DNA of 64,000 nucleotides from Flavobacterium hibernum (lineage in GTDB: Bacteria > Bacteroidota > Bacteroidia > Flavobacteriales > Flavobacteriaceae), in assembly GCF_000832125.1 (NCBI RefSeq), contig NZ_JPRK01000003.1:186001-250000 (forward strand), written 5' to 3'. The notes beneath the pieces were generated by a model. It searched no databases and was not told the DNA's origin. It saw only the letters and a program-made list of their open reading frames with translations. The stretch's first letter is position 1. Every line of letters begins with the position of its first letter. Shown here piece by piece: positions 43,760-52,492 of this stretch. A program made the position numbers and the translations under genes.

Positions 43760-44002
43760 TTATGCTTGTGTAATTTGTCTTGAGATTATTTCAATAGCTT
43801 CTTCTTTACTAACAATATTACCAAATTCTTGCAAAGAATCTTCATCTTTATATACACCATTGCGATCATTCCAACAAAGCCATTCTATTAAATCTAATCG
43901 GGACCAAGAATTTAATTCAGTTTCCAATAAATCCCCACGTAGTTCCATGAGCTTATAGTATGGATGATTCAATTTTTCTTCTTCAGTGATAATTGTACTC
44001 AT
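43760..44002 (-). CDS. Small hypothetical protein
   Basis: 80 residues, acidic and helical: LNHPYYKLMELRGDLLETEL, SWSRLDLIEWLCWNDRNGVY, then EAIEIISRQI. No family is recognised. It lies 27 bp after the 134-residue gene and 3 bp before the XRE gene, so the three are probably one transcript. I recall similar acidic proteins as common companions of mobile DNA in Bacteroidota but cannot name a function. Confidence 0.5.
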   Translation of the reverse strand: MSTIITEEEKLNHPYYKLMELRGDLLETELNSWSRLDLIEWLCWNDRNGVYKDEDSLQEFGNIVSKEEAIEIISRQITQA

Positions 44003-44029
44003 TATTTTTACTTTATTTGGATAATAATT

Positions 44030-44434
44030 TTAGTCTTGATTAATCAGCAACGTCCCTAAATGTTCAACTCCCTTATTATCAACAACTGTAAGCCAAACAT
44101 TAGTTTCTACACCTTTTGCCCCAGTAGATAGATTCAATTCTATCTTTTGTTCACTAACTTTGATTACTCTTCCTTCTACTTGTGAGTCGTCTGATTTATT
44201 TATAGTTACTTTGTGTCCCATTAGATCACCAGTACCTACCTCAACAACCTCTAAATCAGATAATTTAACTTTATTTATCGGAGGAAAAGGTAAGCCTGTA
44301 TTTAGTGCTTGAATTTCTGCTCTAGAGCTTTCTTGATCTTCAATAACTTCTAGTACCACATATAACTGGTTTGGGTTTTCATGTGCCAATGGGGTATGAA
44401 ATTTTACAATTTGCCCTTCTTTAACTGCTTTCAT
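44030..44434 (-). CDS. Hypothetical protein, beta-rich
   Basis: 134 residues beginning MKAVKEGQIVKFHTPLAHEN. The strand-rich content (QLYVVLEVIEDQESSRAEIQ, KVTINKSDDSQVEGRVIKVS) suggests a KOW/SH3-like barrel repeated about twice. There is no signal peptide or membrane segment. It is the first gene of the leading transcript, behind a plausible Bacteroidota promoter at 44477-44510. No function is assigned. Confidence 0.5.
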   Translation of the reverse strand: MKAVKEGQIVKFHTPLAHENPNQLYVVLEVIEDQESSRAEIQALNTGLPFPPINKVKLSDLEVVEVGTGDLMGHKVTINKSDDSQVEGRVIKVSEQKIELNLSTGAKGVETNVWLTVVDNKGVEHLGTLLINQD

Positions 44435-44954
44435 GATTTTAATTTTACTTATAATTTATGCATAAAAAATATAAATCAAATATAATAAAAAAGTTCTTCC
44501 AAAGGTGCAATATATTGAACATTTTTAAAAAGCTAACTTGTGTAATTAAAGTATAGATTTACCTAAGTAATTTATTTGTTGCAGAGAATTTAATAAATAA
44601 AATAATTACAGCAAAAAAGAAAAACAGATCATAAGTCTAAAAATATGAAAAAAGTAAAATAAAAAATATGCTTAATTGTTAGTATTCGTTATCTATTTGA
44701 GTCAACTTCAATTTTAGCTTTATTTTTTGTGATCAATATTTCAAAGATATTAAATTGATTAAATTTTCTTTTACGGATTCCCATAATCGGAAAGATTTTT
44801 TTGAATATACTCTAAGTTGTCTGGAAATTTTTCATGCTTCTTAAGCACTTTTTAAAAAATAGATTTGCTCAAAAAAAAATTTAAAGAAGTTCTGCGGAGA
44901 ATAAAATAGCTGTTTATATGTATATTTTTCTAAAGCAAAAGTCAAGAATTACAA
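44435..44954. other. Intergenic region between defence locus and IS3 element
   Basis: 520 bp of very AT-rich DNA with no supportable gene. It contains the promoter at 44477-44510. I looked for the inverted terminal repeat of the neighbouring IS3 element here without finding a convincing one. Confidence 0.5.
44477..44510 (-). promoter_or_regulatory. Bacteroidota-type promoter
   Basis: On the minus strand, TATATTTG (44484-44477) matches the -7 consensus TAnnTTTG, and TTG at 44510-44508 lies 23 bp upstream, within the N17-23 spacing. It is 43 bp before the start of the 134-residue gene, so it probably drives the leading genes of the defence locus. Confidence 0.5.
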
Positions 44955-46124
44955 TTACAAATTAAAATAAATTTCATCAAATTCTTCGATTGTTTTATAT
45001 CCTAAAAATGAATGCCTTCTTTTTTTATTATACCAATTTTCGATGTATTCTTTTACTTGTATTTTCATTTGTTTCCTCGATACCAGATTATTTCCAACAA
45101 GCAATTCAGTTTTAAAATAATAGAAAAAACTTTCACAAACTGCATTGTCAGTAGAATTTCCTCTACCACTCATACTTCGTCTAACCAATTTATAAGAGTC
45201 CAATTTATTGGTAAACATTTTATTTGCATATTGAACACCTCTATCGGAATGGAATATTAATTCTTTGGTAATTTTCCTATTTTTAACAGCCATTTTCCAA
45301 GCACGGAGAGTAGTTTGTCTGGTACTCATTCCGTAGCTTAAACTCCATCCAATAATTTTCCTGTCAAATAAATCCATAATAATTGTGAGATACATAAAGC
45401 CTATGATAGTTTGTATGTATGTGATGTCTGAAACCCAGGCACTAGCAGGCTCGCCAACTGTGAATACTCTATTTAATACATTTGGAGATACATAATGATT
45501 ATGGTACGAATCAGTTGTTACCTTAAATTTTCTTTTAACTTTGCTGCGAAGACCTAGCATTTTCATGTAAAATTTTACTGACGGGTATTGTATTTTAAAT
45601 CCCCTTCTTTGAAGTTCTTTTGTAATTTTAACACCGTCATATTTTTTCTTAAATTCATAAAATATAGATGTAATTTCTTCTTTATATAAAATTATTCGGG
45701 TTTCTGTATCTGTAAGCTCTTGATTTTTTCGATTATAATATGTAGTTCTTGATACTTGCAATACGTTACATATTTTAATTATTGAAAATTTAGATTTATT
45801 ATTTTCAATGAAATCTTTTGTCTTTACATAGCCTTGAGAAACAGATTCAGTTCCTTTTTTTAAAATTTCCAGTGTTATTTTTGAATCTTTAATTTTCTTT
45901 TCAAGGTTAGTAATTATGGTTTGCTCAGGAGTTAATTTTAAATAACCCGTTCCACAAAAACTTCCTGTTCCAAATTTTTTATATTCCTGTCGCCATCTGG
46001 ATAAAATCTTTGCGGTTATTCCAAGCTCTCCTGCAATAACTTTAGTTTGACTCTTGCCTCGCTCATAAGTTAATTTAACTGCGTTCTCTTTGAAAGTCCG
46101 GTCGTAAATTTTACGTTTTTTCAT
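44955..46124 (-). mobile_element. IS3-family transposase, apparently intact
   Basis: 389 residues in a single frame combining OrfA and OrfB regions. An N-terminal HTH (KENAVKLTYERGKSQTKVIA, then GELGITAKILSRWRQEYKKF) and a coiled region precede an HTH_21-like segment. The DDE integrase core has Asp in VSDITYI, Asp in FHSDRGVQY and Glu in DNAVCESFF, and ends NKKRRHSFLGYKTIEEFDEI. Most IS3 elements need a -1 frameshift to fuse OrfA and OrfB; none is needed here. Terminal inverted repeats were not recognised. Confidence 0.85.
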
Positions 46125-46162
46125 AGGCTTAAAGTTTGGTAATTTATAATAGAATGCCTTTT

Positions 46163-47254
46163 TTAGTGTAGATATTCAAATATTTTATTCCTCATCTGTT
46201 TTTTTGTTAGAAGAATCTTTGAATCTATGAGTTCAGATTTAAGGGAATTAAAAAAGCTCTCAGAAATAGCGTTGTCAGAATGATTTCCTTTGCGACTCAT
46301 ACTGCGTCTTATAAACTTGTAAGAGTCTAATATACTACTTAGCATTTTGTTAGTATATTGAATTCTTCTATCAGAATGAAATAGTAAATCCTTCTTTATT
46401 GGTCTATTTTGAACAGCCATTTCCCAACATGGTATAATAGTCTCTTTGATAGTTAATCCATTACTAAGGCTCCATCCAATAATTTTCCTGTCAAATAAAT
46501 CCATAATAATAGTCAAGAATAAAAGTCCATTCGCCGTTTGCATTTGAGTTATCCCGGAGACCCAGACCATAGATCGTTTTTCAACATTGAATTGCTGATT
46601 TAAAACATTAGGAAATGCATAAGGATTAGCGGGTAGAATTCTTTTAAATTTAGCATTTCTTCTAACTTTGCTAACCAGACCTAGTTTTTGCATATGTACA
46701 GAAACTTGGCCTGTTTTTATTTTAAACCCTCTACTTTGTAATTCGGCAGCAATTTTTGAACATCCATATATCTCATGGTATTCAAAAAATATGGAAGTTA
46801 TCTCTTCATGTAACAAATTTACTCTACGTTGTATTGTCGATATTACCTGATTGTTCCAATTGTCATATGTAGTTTTTTCTGTACCTAAAACTTTACACAT
46901 TTTTGTAATCGTGTACTTATCTGTATGGTTTTTAATAAAATCGTAAATTGTAAGTTTTCCACCAAAAGTATATTTACTTGCATTTTTAAAAATTTCAAGT
47001 TCAAGTTCTGATTCTTGAAGCTCATGTTTAAGTTTCCTTTTTAGTTTAGAAAATTGTTTTTGTTCTGGGTCTAATCTTGTGGAGCTACGACCACAAAAAC
47101 TTAATGTTCCAAATTCAAGAAATTCCTGTCGCCATCGACTCATAAACGCAGTCCTAATACCCAGTTCTCTTGCACCTTTTGTAAGACCTATTTCAAATCC
47201 TAATTGGACTGCTTTCACTTTAAATTCTCGGTCGTAAAATTTACGTTTCTCCAT
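46163..47254 (-). mobile_element. IS3-family transposase, degenerate copy
   Basis: 363 residues, clearly related to but diverged from the neighbouring transposase, with the same N-terminal HTH layout (KAVQLGFEIGLTKGARELGI). The first catalytic Asp is replaced: VSGITQMQ instead of VSDITYIQ. The second motif reads FHSDRRIQY and the third SDNAISESFF. The C-terminus stops at NKIFEYLH, lacking the conserved NxxRxHxxLGY tail. It is therefore expected to be inactive. It lies 38 bp upstream of the intact transposase in the same orientation, suggesting tandem insertion of related elements or one element next to a decayed relative. Confidence 0.75.
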
Positions 47255-47550
47255 TTCTTAAAGTTTAGGTTCTGTTTCCATGTGAATTTAAGAAATATAA
47301 TAACGTATATGTAAACAATATAAGATAACAAAACGCACTTTATTTCATTATCTTTTTATCAAGCAACTTCCTCAGTATTTAAAAATTAATGTATAACGTA
47401 GGTATTATTATATAAAAGTATTATTAAGGAAAACAGAAAATTTCCAATTCAATTGATTAAATAGTTAAATTTGTATGATCGTTAAATTTGAATATACATC
47501 GTTGATATTTAATTTAATTAAAATTTTATTTTAACTTTAAAACAAACATT
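47255..47550. other. Intergenic region upstream of 94-residue gene
   Basis: 296 bp of AT-rich DNA. It contains a direct repeat GTTAAATTTG at 47464-47473 and 47481-47490, 17 bp apart. Each copy includes a TAAATTTG box matching the Bacteroidota -7 element for the plus-strand gene at 47551. Confidence 0.4.
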
Positions 47551-47835
47551 ATGATAACTAAAATTCTAACAATAGAGGATGTTAAGCAATTTGCAAAACA
47601 ATTGACAGCTGAAGGATTAAGTTTTCATCCAGATGATGATTTTAATGATTATATAAATTTTACGACTAACACACCTTCTTACAATAAAGAAGATGCTCAG
47701 TTAAGAAATGAATTGATGAATGAATGTTTTGATGTATGTGAAAACGAGGGAGTTGATATATATGAAATTATGATGGAAGAACTATTAATAGAATCAGGTT
47801 TGGATAAAATAATACCATTGCCGTCAAAGCAATAA
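47551..47835 (+). CDS. Small acidic hypothetical protein
   Basis: 94 residues: MITKILTIEDVKQFAKQLTA, then EGLSFHPDDDFNDYINFTTN and a helical acidic C-terminus (ELMNECFDVCENEGVDIYEI). It is cytoplasmic by appearance. No family name is known to me. It is the only plus-strand gene between the IS elements and array 2, with probable -7 boxes upstream (two TAAATTTG). Confidence 0.5.
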   Translation: MITKILTIEDVKQFAKQLTAEGLSFHPDDDFNDYINFTTNTPSYNKEDAQLRNELMNECFDVCENEGVDIYEIMMEELLIESGLDKIIPLPSKQ

Positions 47836-48174
47836 CATAATCGTGAACTAATTATATAGATTTATTGTATTGTAGGACTTAATCAAAATTATTAATGATT
47901 GACAGATAATTAAGTTGCGAATGAAGACCGAGTGCAAAAATCGCTAACATTAACCATCTTGTATCAAAATCAATTGACTACCGAAATTGGTCCTATGTAA
48001 CCATCTATCTATTCTTGATTTCACTAAAATCCGTACCAAAACCGTTCTGGTACGGGTTTGGGACTAAATTAGCCCATTATGTCAGATTTTCGAAATCATA
48101 CCAAATATAAGCCATTTTTTCAATTAAGCCAATTGCCCAAATCCGTTATAGTGACTATATAGGTGACGTTATTT
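47836..48174. other. Intergenic region holding cassette repeat E
   Basis: 339 bp without a gene. The right part is the repeat described separately at 48041-48168. Just before it, CCGTACCA (48031-48038) and TGGTACGG (48048-48055) form an 8-bp perfect inverted repeat overlapping the repeat's left end. Confidence 0.5.
48041..48168. repeat. attC-like palindromic cassette repeat (E)
   Basis: The left arm ACGGGTTTGGGACTAA (near 48052-48067) and right arm AGCCAATTGCCCAAATCCGT (near 48126-48145) belong to the same subfamily as repeats G and H. The left outer end is altered (no clear AAC core), so this first repeat of array 2 may be damaged. It ends 7 bp from the DUF2971 stop codon. Confidence 0.55.
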
Positions 48175-49074
48175 TTATTCAGTAAATTCATTAATTATTA
48201 CACCAAATTTACCTGGAATTCGTGTAGCGATTTTTACGGAAATATCTTTTGACTTCGAACGGACAATATTGTAAAGTGTTTGCCTTTGCATTATTGGCAT
48301 TTTTTCTCCTATAATGACACTTTTTAGTGATTGGATAGGATATTTTAAAAAAACTCCTGCTTTATCTAAATTTTCAGTTTGTAAAATTATTCGAAGTTCT
48401 TTTTCGTATTGCCATTCAATAGATTTAGTAGCAAGCATTTTTTGATAGATTTCTCGATTTTTGGAATGGACTGAATCTAGATATTCTTTGTACATATGAA
48501 TTTCAGAATGAGCATTTTCTTTTTGTTCATCAGTTAAATTTGCATATTCGAGTCTTTTTTCAGTTTCATAAATTGCATCTTCATTATAGTCAACTTGGTC
48601 AATTAAAACTGCACTTACTGCTGTATCGATTGTGGTCGGCTTTAATTCATATAAAACCTCAAATATGTCGGCGTCAATATCTTCCGTAATAATGGTTTCA
48701 TGATCAAATTCCAAACAAAAACCACGAAGACCATTGGCGTAATGTGCCCACATTAATAAATTATCTTCAGTTTTGCTGAAACAGCATATTCTAGCACTTT
48801 CAATTGTTTTTGGAACACTTGGCTCTGTATCTTCTAATGACAATATTAAATCTTCATAATTTGCCAATGCACTTACATCATTAGCATCATCAAAACCCCA
48901 AGCTCTGATAATTTCTCCAATCCTTTCTGAATTTGAGTCTTTGTCGGGAAAACCACTAAAGATTTCGCACCTGCATTCAAAGGGATCGTTGAAGCTTTCA
49001 TAATGATTTAAGTAGATTTGATCGTTTAATAAATTTACAAGAGAATATTCTGAAAATAAAGTATATTTAAACAT
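48175..49074 (-). CDS. DUF2971-domain protein
   Basis: 299 residues. DUF2971 features are visible: LNDQIYLNHYESFNDPFECR near 15-34, ARICCFSKTEDNLLMWAHYANGLRGFCLEFD near 100-130, and a C-terminal EKELRIILQTENLDKAGVFL. The family is frequent in defence islands and phage-related loci; a sensor or toxin role has been proposed, but its chemistry is unknown. It is the sole gene of its cassette, with palindromes E behind it and F ahead of it. Confidence 0.85.
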   Translation of the reverse strand: MFKYTLFSEYSLVNLLNDQIYLNHYESFNDPFECRCEIFSGFPDKDSNSERIGEIIRAWGFDDANDVSALANYEDLILSLEDTEPSVPKTIESARICCFSKTEDNLLMWAHYANGLRGFCLEFDHETIITEDIDADIFEVLYELKPTTIDTAVSAVLIDQVDYNEDAIYETEKRLEYANLTDEQKENAHSEIHMYKEYLDSVHSKNREIYQKMLATKSIEWQYEKELRIILQTENLDKAGVFLKYPIQSLKSVIIGEKMPIMQRQTLYNIVRSKSKDISVKIATRIPGKFGVIINEFTE

Positions 49075-49105
49075 ATGTTTTGTTTTGCACAGATCTTATT
49101 ATAAT

Positions 49106-49242
49106 GTCAACTAACGTTCGCTCGCTACAAGCAGTTTGGGTCTAAATTAAGCCTATTATTCGGATTTGTCTAACTTCCAATTCAAAACAATATTTAAATT
49201 AAGCCAAATCCCCAAATTGCTTGCAGTGTGTGTGTTGGCAGA
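49106..49242. repeat. attC-like palindromic cassette repeat (F)
   Basis: Left end GTCAACTAACG, right end TGTGTTGGCAG. The arms GCTACAAGCAGTTTGGG (near 49124-49140) and CCCAAATTGCTTGCAG (near 49210-49225) share sequence with repeats A and D, 43 kb away, including the internal CGGATT motif. It ends 9 bp from the stop codon at 49251. Confidence 0.68.
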
Positions 49243-49250
49243 AGTTTTTT

Positions 49251-50066
49251 TTATAAATTGAAACGTTCTTTGTTTTCAGGAAATTTATCCGTCATAAAAA
49301 ACCTGCTTTTGTTTGTTTCACGATATGTTTCAAATGTATTTATAAGCAATTTTTTAAAAATCGCTTTATAATTAATTTCGTCTTCTAGTTTTTCAAATTT
49401 TATGTTATTCCTTTCAATTCCTTTGTTTGCTTGTTGCTCAATATCTTCTGCTGAATATATTGTTTTGAGGTTTTCGCATACAATATTAAAAACTTCTTCG
49501 GAATCAATGTACGCATAAGTTGATATTTCTTCTGAATTGGATTCAATTAAACGTTTTGTTGCAGAATATATATCAAAAGACTCAAGTAATTCGTTGTAAA
49601 ACTCGTTATATCTAATCATCAAATCATCAACTCTAATTTCCTCAAAGGCGCCAATAAAGCCATAGAAGGGTGAAGGTCTTTCAATTTCAATTTGACGCAT
49701 TAAATATGCACCATTACAAACTGCTAATGTGAGAAAAAGATGGTTTCCCAAGTGCATATTAATTTCAACCAACATTAAATAAAAGTCGTACCAATTCAAA
49801 AATTCTTTAGATTTTAATTCTAATCCATTTTTGTTTCCGTGAATTTCAATATGTAATATTGGATAATAATCGAATTTTTTATGTTCTTCGATAATATGAA
49901 AAATTGCATCGTAAAATTCCAATTTATCTTCAACTTGTATAAGTTCAACTTTTAAATTTTTTGATTCTTTCCATCTTAACAAATCATCATATAATTGTTT
50001 CCCAGTTTGCTCTTTTGGATTTAGTGATTCAATTACATAAATTTTATTGAAATTAAATGGAGTCAT
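49251..50066 (-). CDS. Possible caspase/CHAT-like peptidase
   Basis: 271 residues. Central elements LHIEIHGNKNGLELK with His76 and LTLAVCNGAYL with Cys117 have the spacing and hydrophobic-strand context of the His-Cys dyad in caspase-fold (CHAT/clan CD) peptidases. The downstream segment PSPFYGFIGAFEEIRVDDLM could be a late strand of the fold. C-terminal ~120 residues are helical and without a recognised domain. CHAT and caspase-like proteases serve as effectors in several bacterial immune systems. The assignment rests on motif reading alone. It is a single-gene cassette between F and G. Confidence 0.5.
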   Translation of the reverse strand: MTPFNFNKIYVIESLNPKEQTGKQLYDDLLRWKESKNLKVELIQVEDKLEFYDAIFHIIEEHKKFDYYPILHIEIHGNKNGLELKSKEFLNWYDFYLMLVEINMHLGNHLFLTLAVCNGAYLMRQIEIERPSPFYGFIGAFEEIRVDDLMIRYNEFYNELLESFDIYSATKRLIESNSEEISTYAYIDSEEVFNIVCENLKTIYSAEDIEQQANKGIERNNIKFEKLEDEINYKAIFKKLLINTFETYRETNKSRFFMTDKFPENKERFNL

Positions 50067-50091
50067 TAAATTATTTTTTGAGGTAAAATTT

Positions 50092-50226
50092 CTGCCAATG
50101 TCTAGATACTACAGCGGGTTTGGGACTAAATTAAGCCCTATTCTCGGATTTGCCAAATTATTCAAATACAAAACCAACTTTCCTTTAAGCCAATTGCCCA
50201 AATCCGTTGTAGTGGCTGTTATCTGT
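50092..50226. repeat. attC-like palindromic cassette repeat (G)
   Basis: Left end CTGCCAATG, right end GGCTGTTATCTG. The arms ACTACAGCGGGTTTGGG (near 50108-50124) and CCCAAATCCGTTGTAGT (near 50197-50213) pair with G-T type mismatches. It carries the internal CTCGGATT motif and matches repeat H closely. It lies ahead of the methyltransferase, on the left side of that cassette like every other copy. Confidence 0.68.
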
Positions 50227-50314
50227 CGTTCTTTTTTTTTCTCATTTTGTTTTGGAAGTTTGAAATATTTTCTATTATATTTGTAACCAATGTCTAACGT
50301 TGTGTAATTTGGTT

Positions 50315-51544
50315 ATGAGTGAATATTTAACTATTTCAGAAACAGCAAAGTTGCTTAATAAGAGCACAAAAACACTTCGCCGTTGGGATGAAGAAGGAAA
50401 ACTTTCTGCAGTTCGTGAACCTATGAGTAATTATAGAGTTTATAGAAAAAAAGATGTTGAGACTTTATTTGCTGATTTTCTTCAGACAGATGTCCGAGAA
50501 ACAATTTCCAATTTTGTCGCTCCTGAAAATGAATACAAGGTTTTGGAGTTATTTGCTGGTGCTGGTGGTTTGGCTGTTGGAATGGAAAAAGCAGGATTGA
50601 AATGTGTTGCTTTGAATGAAATTGATAAACACGCTTGTGCAACTTTAAGAAATAATCGACCAAAATGGAATGTTCTGGAAGGAGATATAAAGAATTTCAT
50701 TTTTTCTGAATATTACAATCAAGTGGATGTTGTTACTGGAGGATTTCCTTGCCAAGCATTTAGTTATGCTGGTAAAAGATTAGGATTTGAAGATGCTCGA
50801 GGAACTTTGTTTTATGAATTTGCGCGTGTTATCAAAGAAGTAAATCCGCCAATTTGTATCGGAGAAAATGTTAAAGGATTATTGAACCACGATAATGGAA
50901 AAACTTTACAAGGTATGATTTCTATTTTGGATGAAATTGGTTATAATGTTGTTCCTGTACAAGTCTTAAAGGCTATAAATTATAAAGTTCCACAAAAAAG
51001 AGAACGTCTTATTTTAGTTGGAATTAGGAAAGATATTGATTTAAAATATGAATATCCAAAGCCCTATAAAAAAATCTATAATCTTTCAGATGCACTCAAA
51101 AAAGGAGAATTGTTTGAGTCTAATGTGCATAAGTCTAGTGGAGCAAAATATCCCGAAAGTAAAAAAAGTGTTTTAGATCTAGTTCCGCCTAAAGGATATT
51201 GGAGAGATTTACCAATAGATATTCAGAAGGATTTTATGGGTGCAAGTTTTTATTTAGGTGGTGGAAAAACTGGTATGGCTAGAAGAATAGGTTGGGATGA
51301 ACCTTGCTTAACCTTAACTTGTAGTCCAGCCCAAAAACAAACTGAAAGATGTCACCCAGACGAAACTCGTCCGTTTACAGTGCGTGAATATGCTAGAATA
51401 CAAACTTTTCCAGATGATTGGCAATTTTCAGGACCAATGGCTCAACAATACAAACAAATTGGAAATGCTGTTCCTGTAAATTTAGGTCGTGAAGTTGGTT
51501 ATTCGATTATCAAGTTTTTAAATGATTATTATAAAGTAAAATAG
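50315..51544 (+). CDS. HTH-fused DNA (cytosine-5) methyltransferase
   Basis: 409 residues from the ATG at 50315; an upstream TTG at 50300 is possible but unlikely. The N-terminus is a MerR/excisionase-like helix-turn-helix (YLTISETAKLLNKSTKTLRR, 4-23, then NYRVYRKKDVETLF). The methyltransferase follows with motif I ELFAGAGGLAVGME (78-91), motif IV GGFPCQAF with catalytic Cys146, ENVKGLL and a C-terminal YKQIGNAVPVNLG. The HTH could bind its own promoter, so the enzyme may autoregulate. It converges on a type II endonuclease gene 18 bp away, and both lie in one repeat-bounded cassette. Confidence 0.9.
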   Translation: MSEYLTISETAKLLNKSTKTLRRWDEEGKLSAVREPMSNYRVYRKKDVETLFADFLQTDVRETISNFVAPENEYKVLELFAGAGGLAVGMEKAGLKCVALNEIDKHACATLRNNRPKWNVLEGDIKNFIFSEYYNQVDVVTGGFPCQAFSYAGKRLGFEDARGTLFYEFARVIKEVNPPICIGENVKGLLNHDNGKTLQGMISILDEIGYNVVPVQVLKAINYKVPQKRERLILVGIRKDIDLKYEYPKPYKKIYNLSDALKKGELFESNVHKSSGAKYPESKKSVLDLVPPKGYWRDLPIDIQKDFMGASFYLGGGKTGMARRIGWDEPCLTLTCSPAQKQTERCHPDETRPFTVREYARIQTFPDDWQFSGPMAQQYKQIGNAVPVNLGREVGYSIIKFLNDYYKVK

Positions 51545-51567
51545 AAATCATAGATTTCTATTTTACT
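51535..51567. terminator. Bidirectional terminator shared by methyltransferase and endonuclease
   Basis: A perfect 15-bp stem (AGTAAAATAGAAATC / GATTTCTATTTTACT) with a 3-nt loop overlaps the stop codons of both convergent genes. Its two arms thus encode the ends of both proteins. Confidence 0.8.
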
Positions 51568-52273
51568 CAAAATATTTTGCTTGAATTTCTAACGCTAGAT
51601 TTGAAATGGTTTCTTCTACAATATGACTTCCATCAACTTCTAATGCTACGTCTCCAATTGCATCAATCAAGTCAAAGTAAAAATCCTCTTTCCCTGTAAG
51701 TCTATACCAAAATTCTTTTCCTATTATTACAGGAAATGAATTAGATATTTTCTTATAATGTGAACTTAATTCAGCTTCTTCGCCGTAAATAACTCCAACT
51801 ATCATATCATTTATTCCAACATTTAAGTTATTTGTTCTTGCTAAATTTCTAACACCATTGAAGTGATTAATAACAGTTACTACATCATCGTGATTAATTG
51901 TATTTGGACCAGCTTTTAGTTGACAATATTTTCTGCGTCCATCTATAGCATCAATGAATTCAATATCAATTCCTGTTGTCGTTGAACCTAATCCTTGAAA
52001 TAGTTGTCCTATTAATTTTTGGATTTTCATTCCGAATGATGTGTTAATTGATGAGCCTAGAATTCTCGGTAAAACTAAAGCTCTTGCTATGCTTTCTGCA
52101 TTATCATTTCCAGTTAGAAAATTTGCTAAATATTTGAATAAAAAAGGATTTACATTATATTCAGATAATTTACTTGCTCGTTTACAAGCTCCTTCAATAT
52201 GGCTAGTTACAATTTCACTTCTGAAAAACTCTTTAGCATTGTTTAATATTTCGATTCTTTTTTCTTCTGTCAT
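51563..52273 (-). CDS. Type II restriction endonuclease, PmeII-like
   Basis: 236 residues. The active-site region is GIDIEFIDAIDG with Asp103/Glu105, followed by KYCQLKAGPNTINHDDVVTV with Gln118-x-Lys120, a PD-(D/E)XK nuclease in which Gln takes the place of Glu/Asp. The phrase LKAGPNTINHDD strongly suggests the PmeII group of endonucleases; TdeIII-like enzymes are the alternative. Convergent with the C5 methyltransferase, it completes a type II restriction-modification unit. The recognition sequence cannot be read from the protein. Confidence 0.75.
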   Translation of the reverse strand: MTEEKRIEILNNAKEFFRSEIVTSHIEGACKRASKLSEYNVNPFLFKYLANFLTGNDNAESIARALVLPRILGSSINTSFGMKIQKLIGQLFQGLGSTTTGIDIEFIDAIDGRRKYCQLKAGPNTINHDDVVTVINHFNGVRNLARTNNLNVGINDMIVGVIYGEEAELSSHYKKISNSFPVIIGKEFWYRLTGKEDFYFDLIDAIGDVALEVDGSHIVEETISNLALEIQAKYFE

Positions 52274-52334
52274 TTTTTTAAATTGGTTTTCAAAGATAGT
52301 AATTTTTGTTACGTCTTGTTTTTTTATAGAATGA

Positions 52335-52468
52335 AAGATAACGTTCTGGCACTACAGCGGGTTTGGGATTAAAAATGCGTAATCTTTCGGTTATGCCTAA
52401 ATTTCCAAATACAGAACCAATTTTACATAAAGCCAAATGCCCAAATCCGTTGTAGTGGCTGTTATGGG
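52335..52468. repeat. attC-like palindromic cassette repeat (H)
   Basis: Left end AAGATAACG, right end GGCTGTTATGG. The arms CACTACAGCGGGTTTGGG (near 52350-52367) and CCCAAATCCGTTGTAGTG (near 52440-52457) pair with two mismatches that would be G-U wobbles in RNA. It ends 25 bp from the stop codon at 52493. Confidence 0.68.
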
Positions 52469-52492
52469 CTGGATTTTTATTTATTCCAATTT

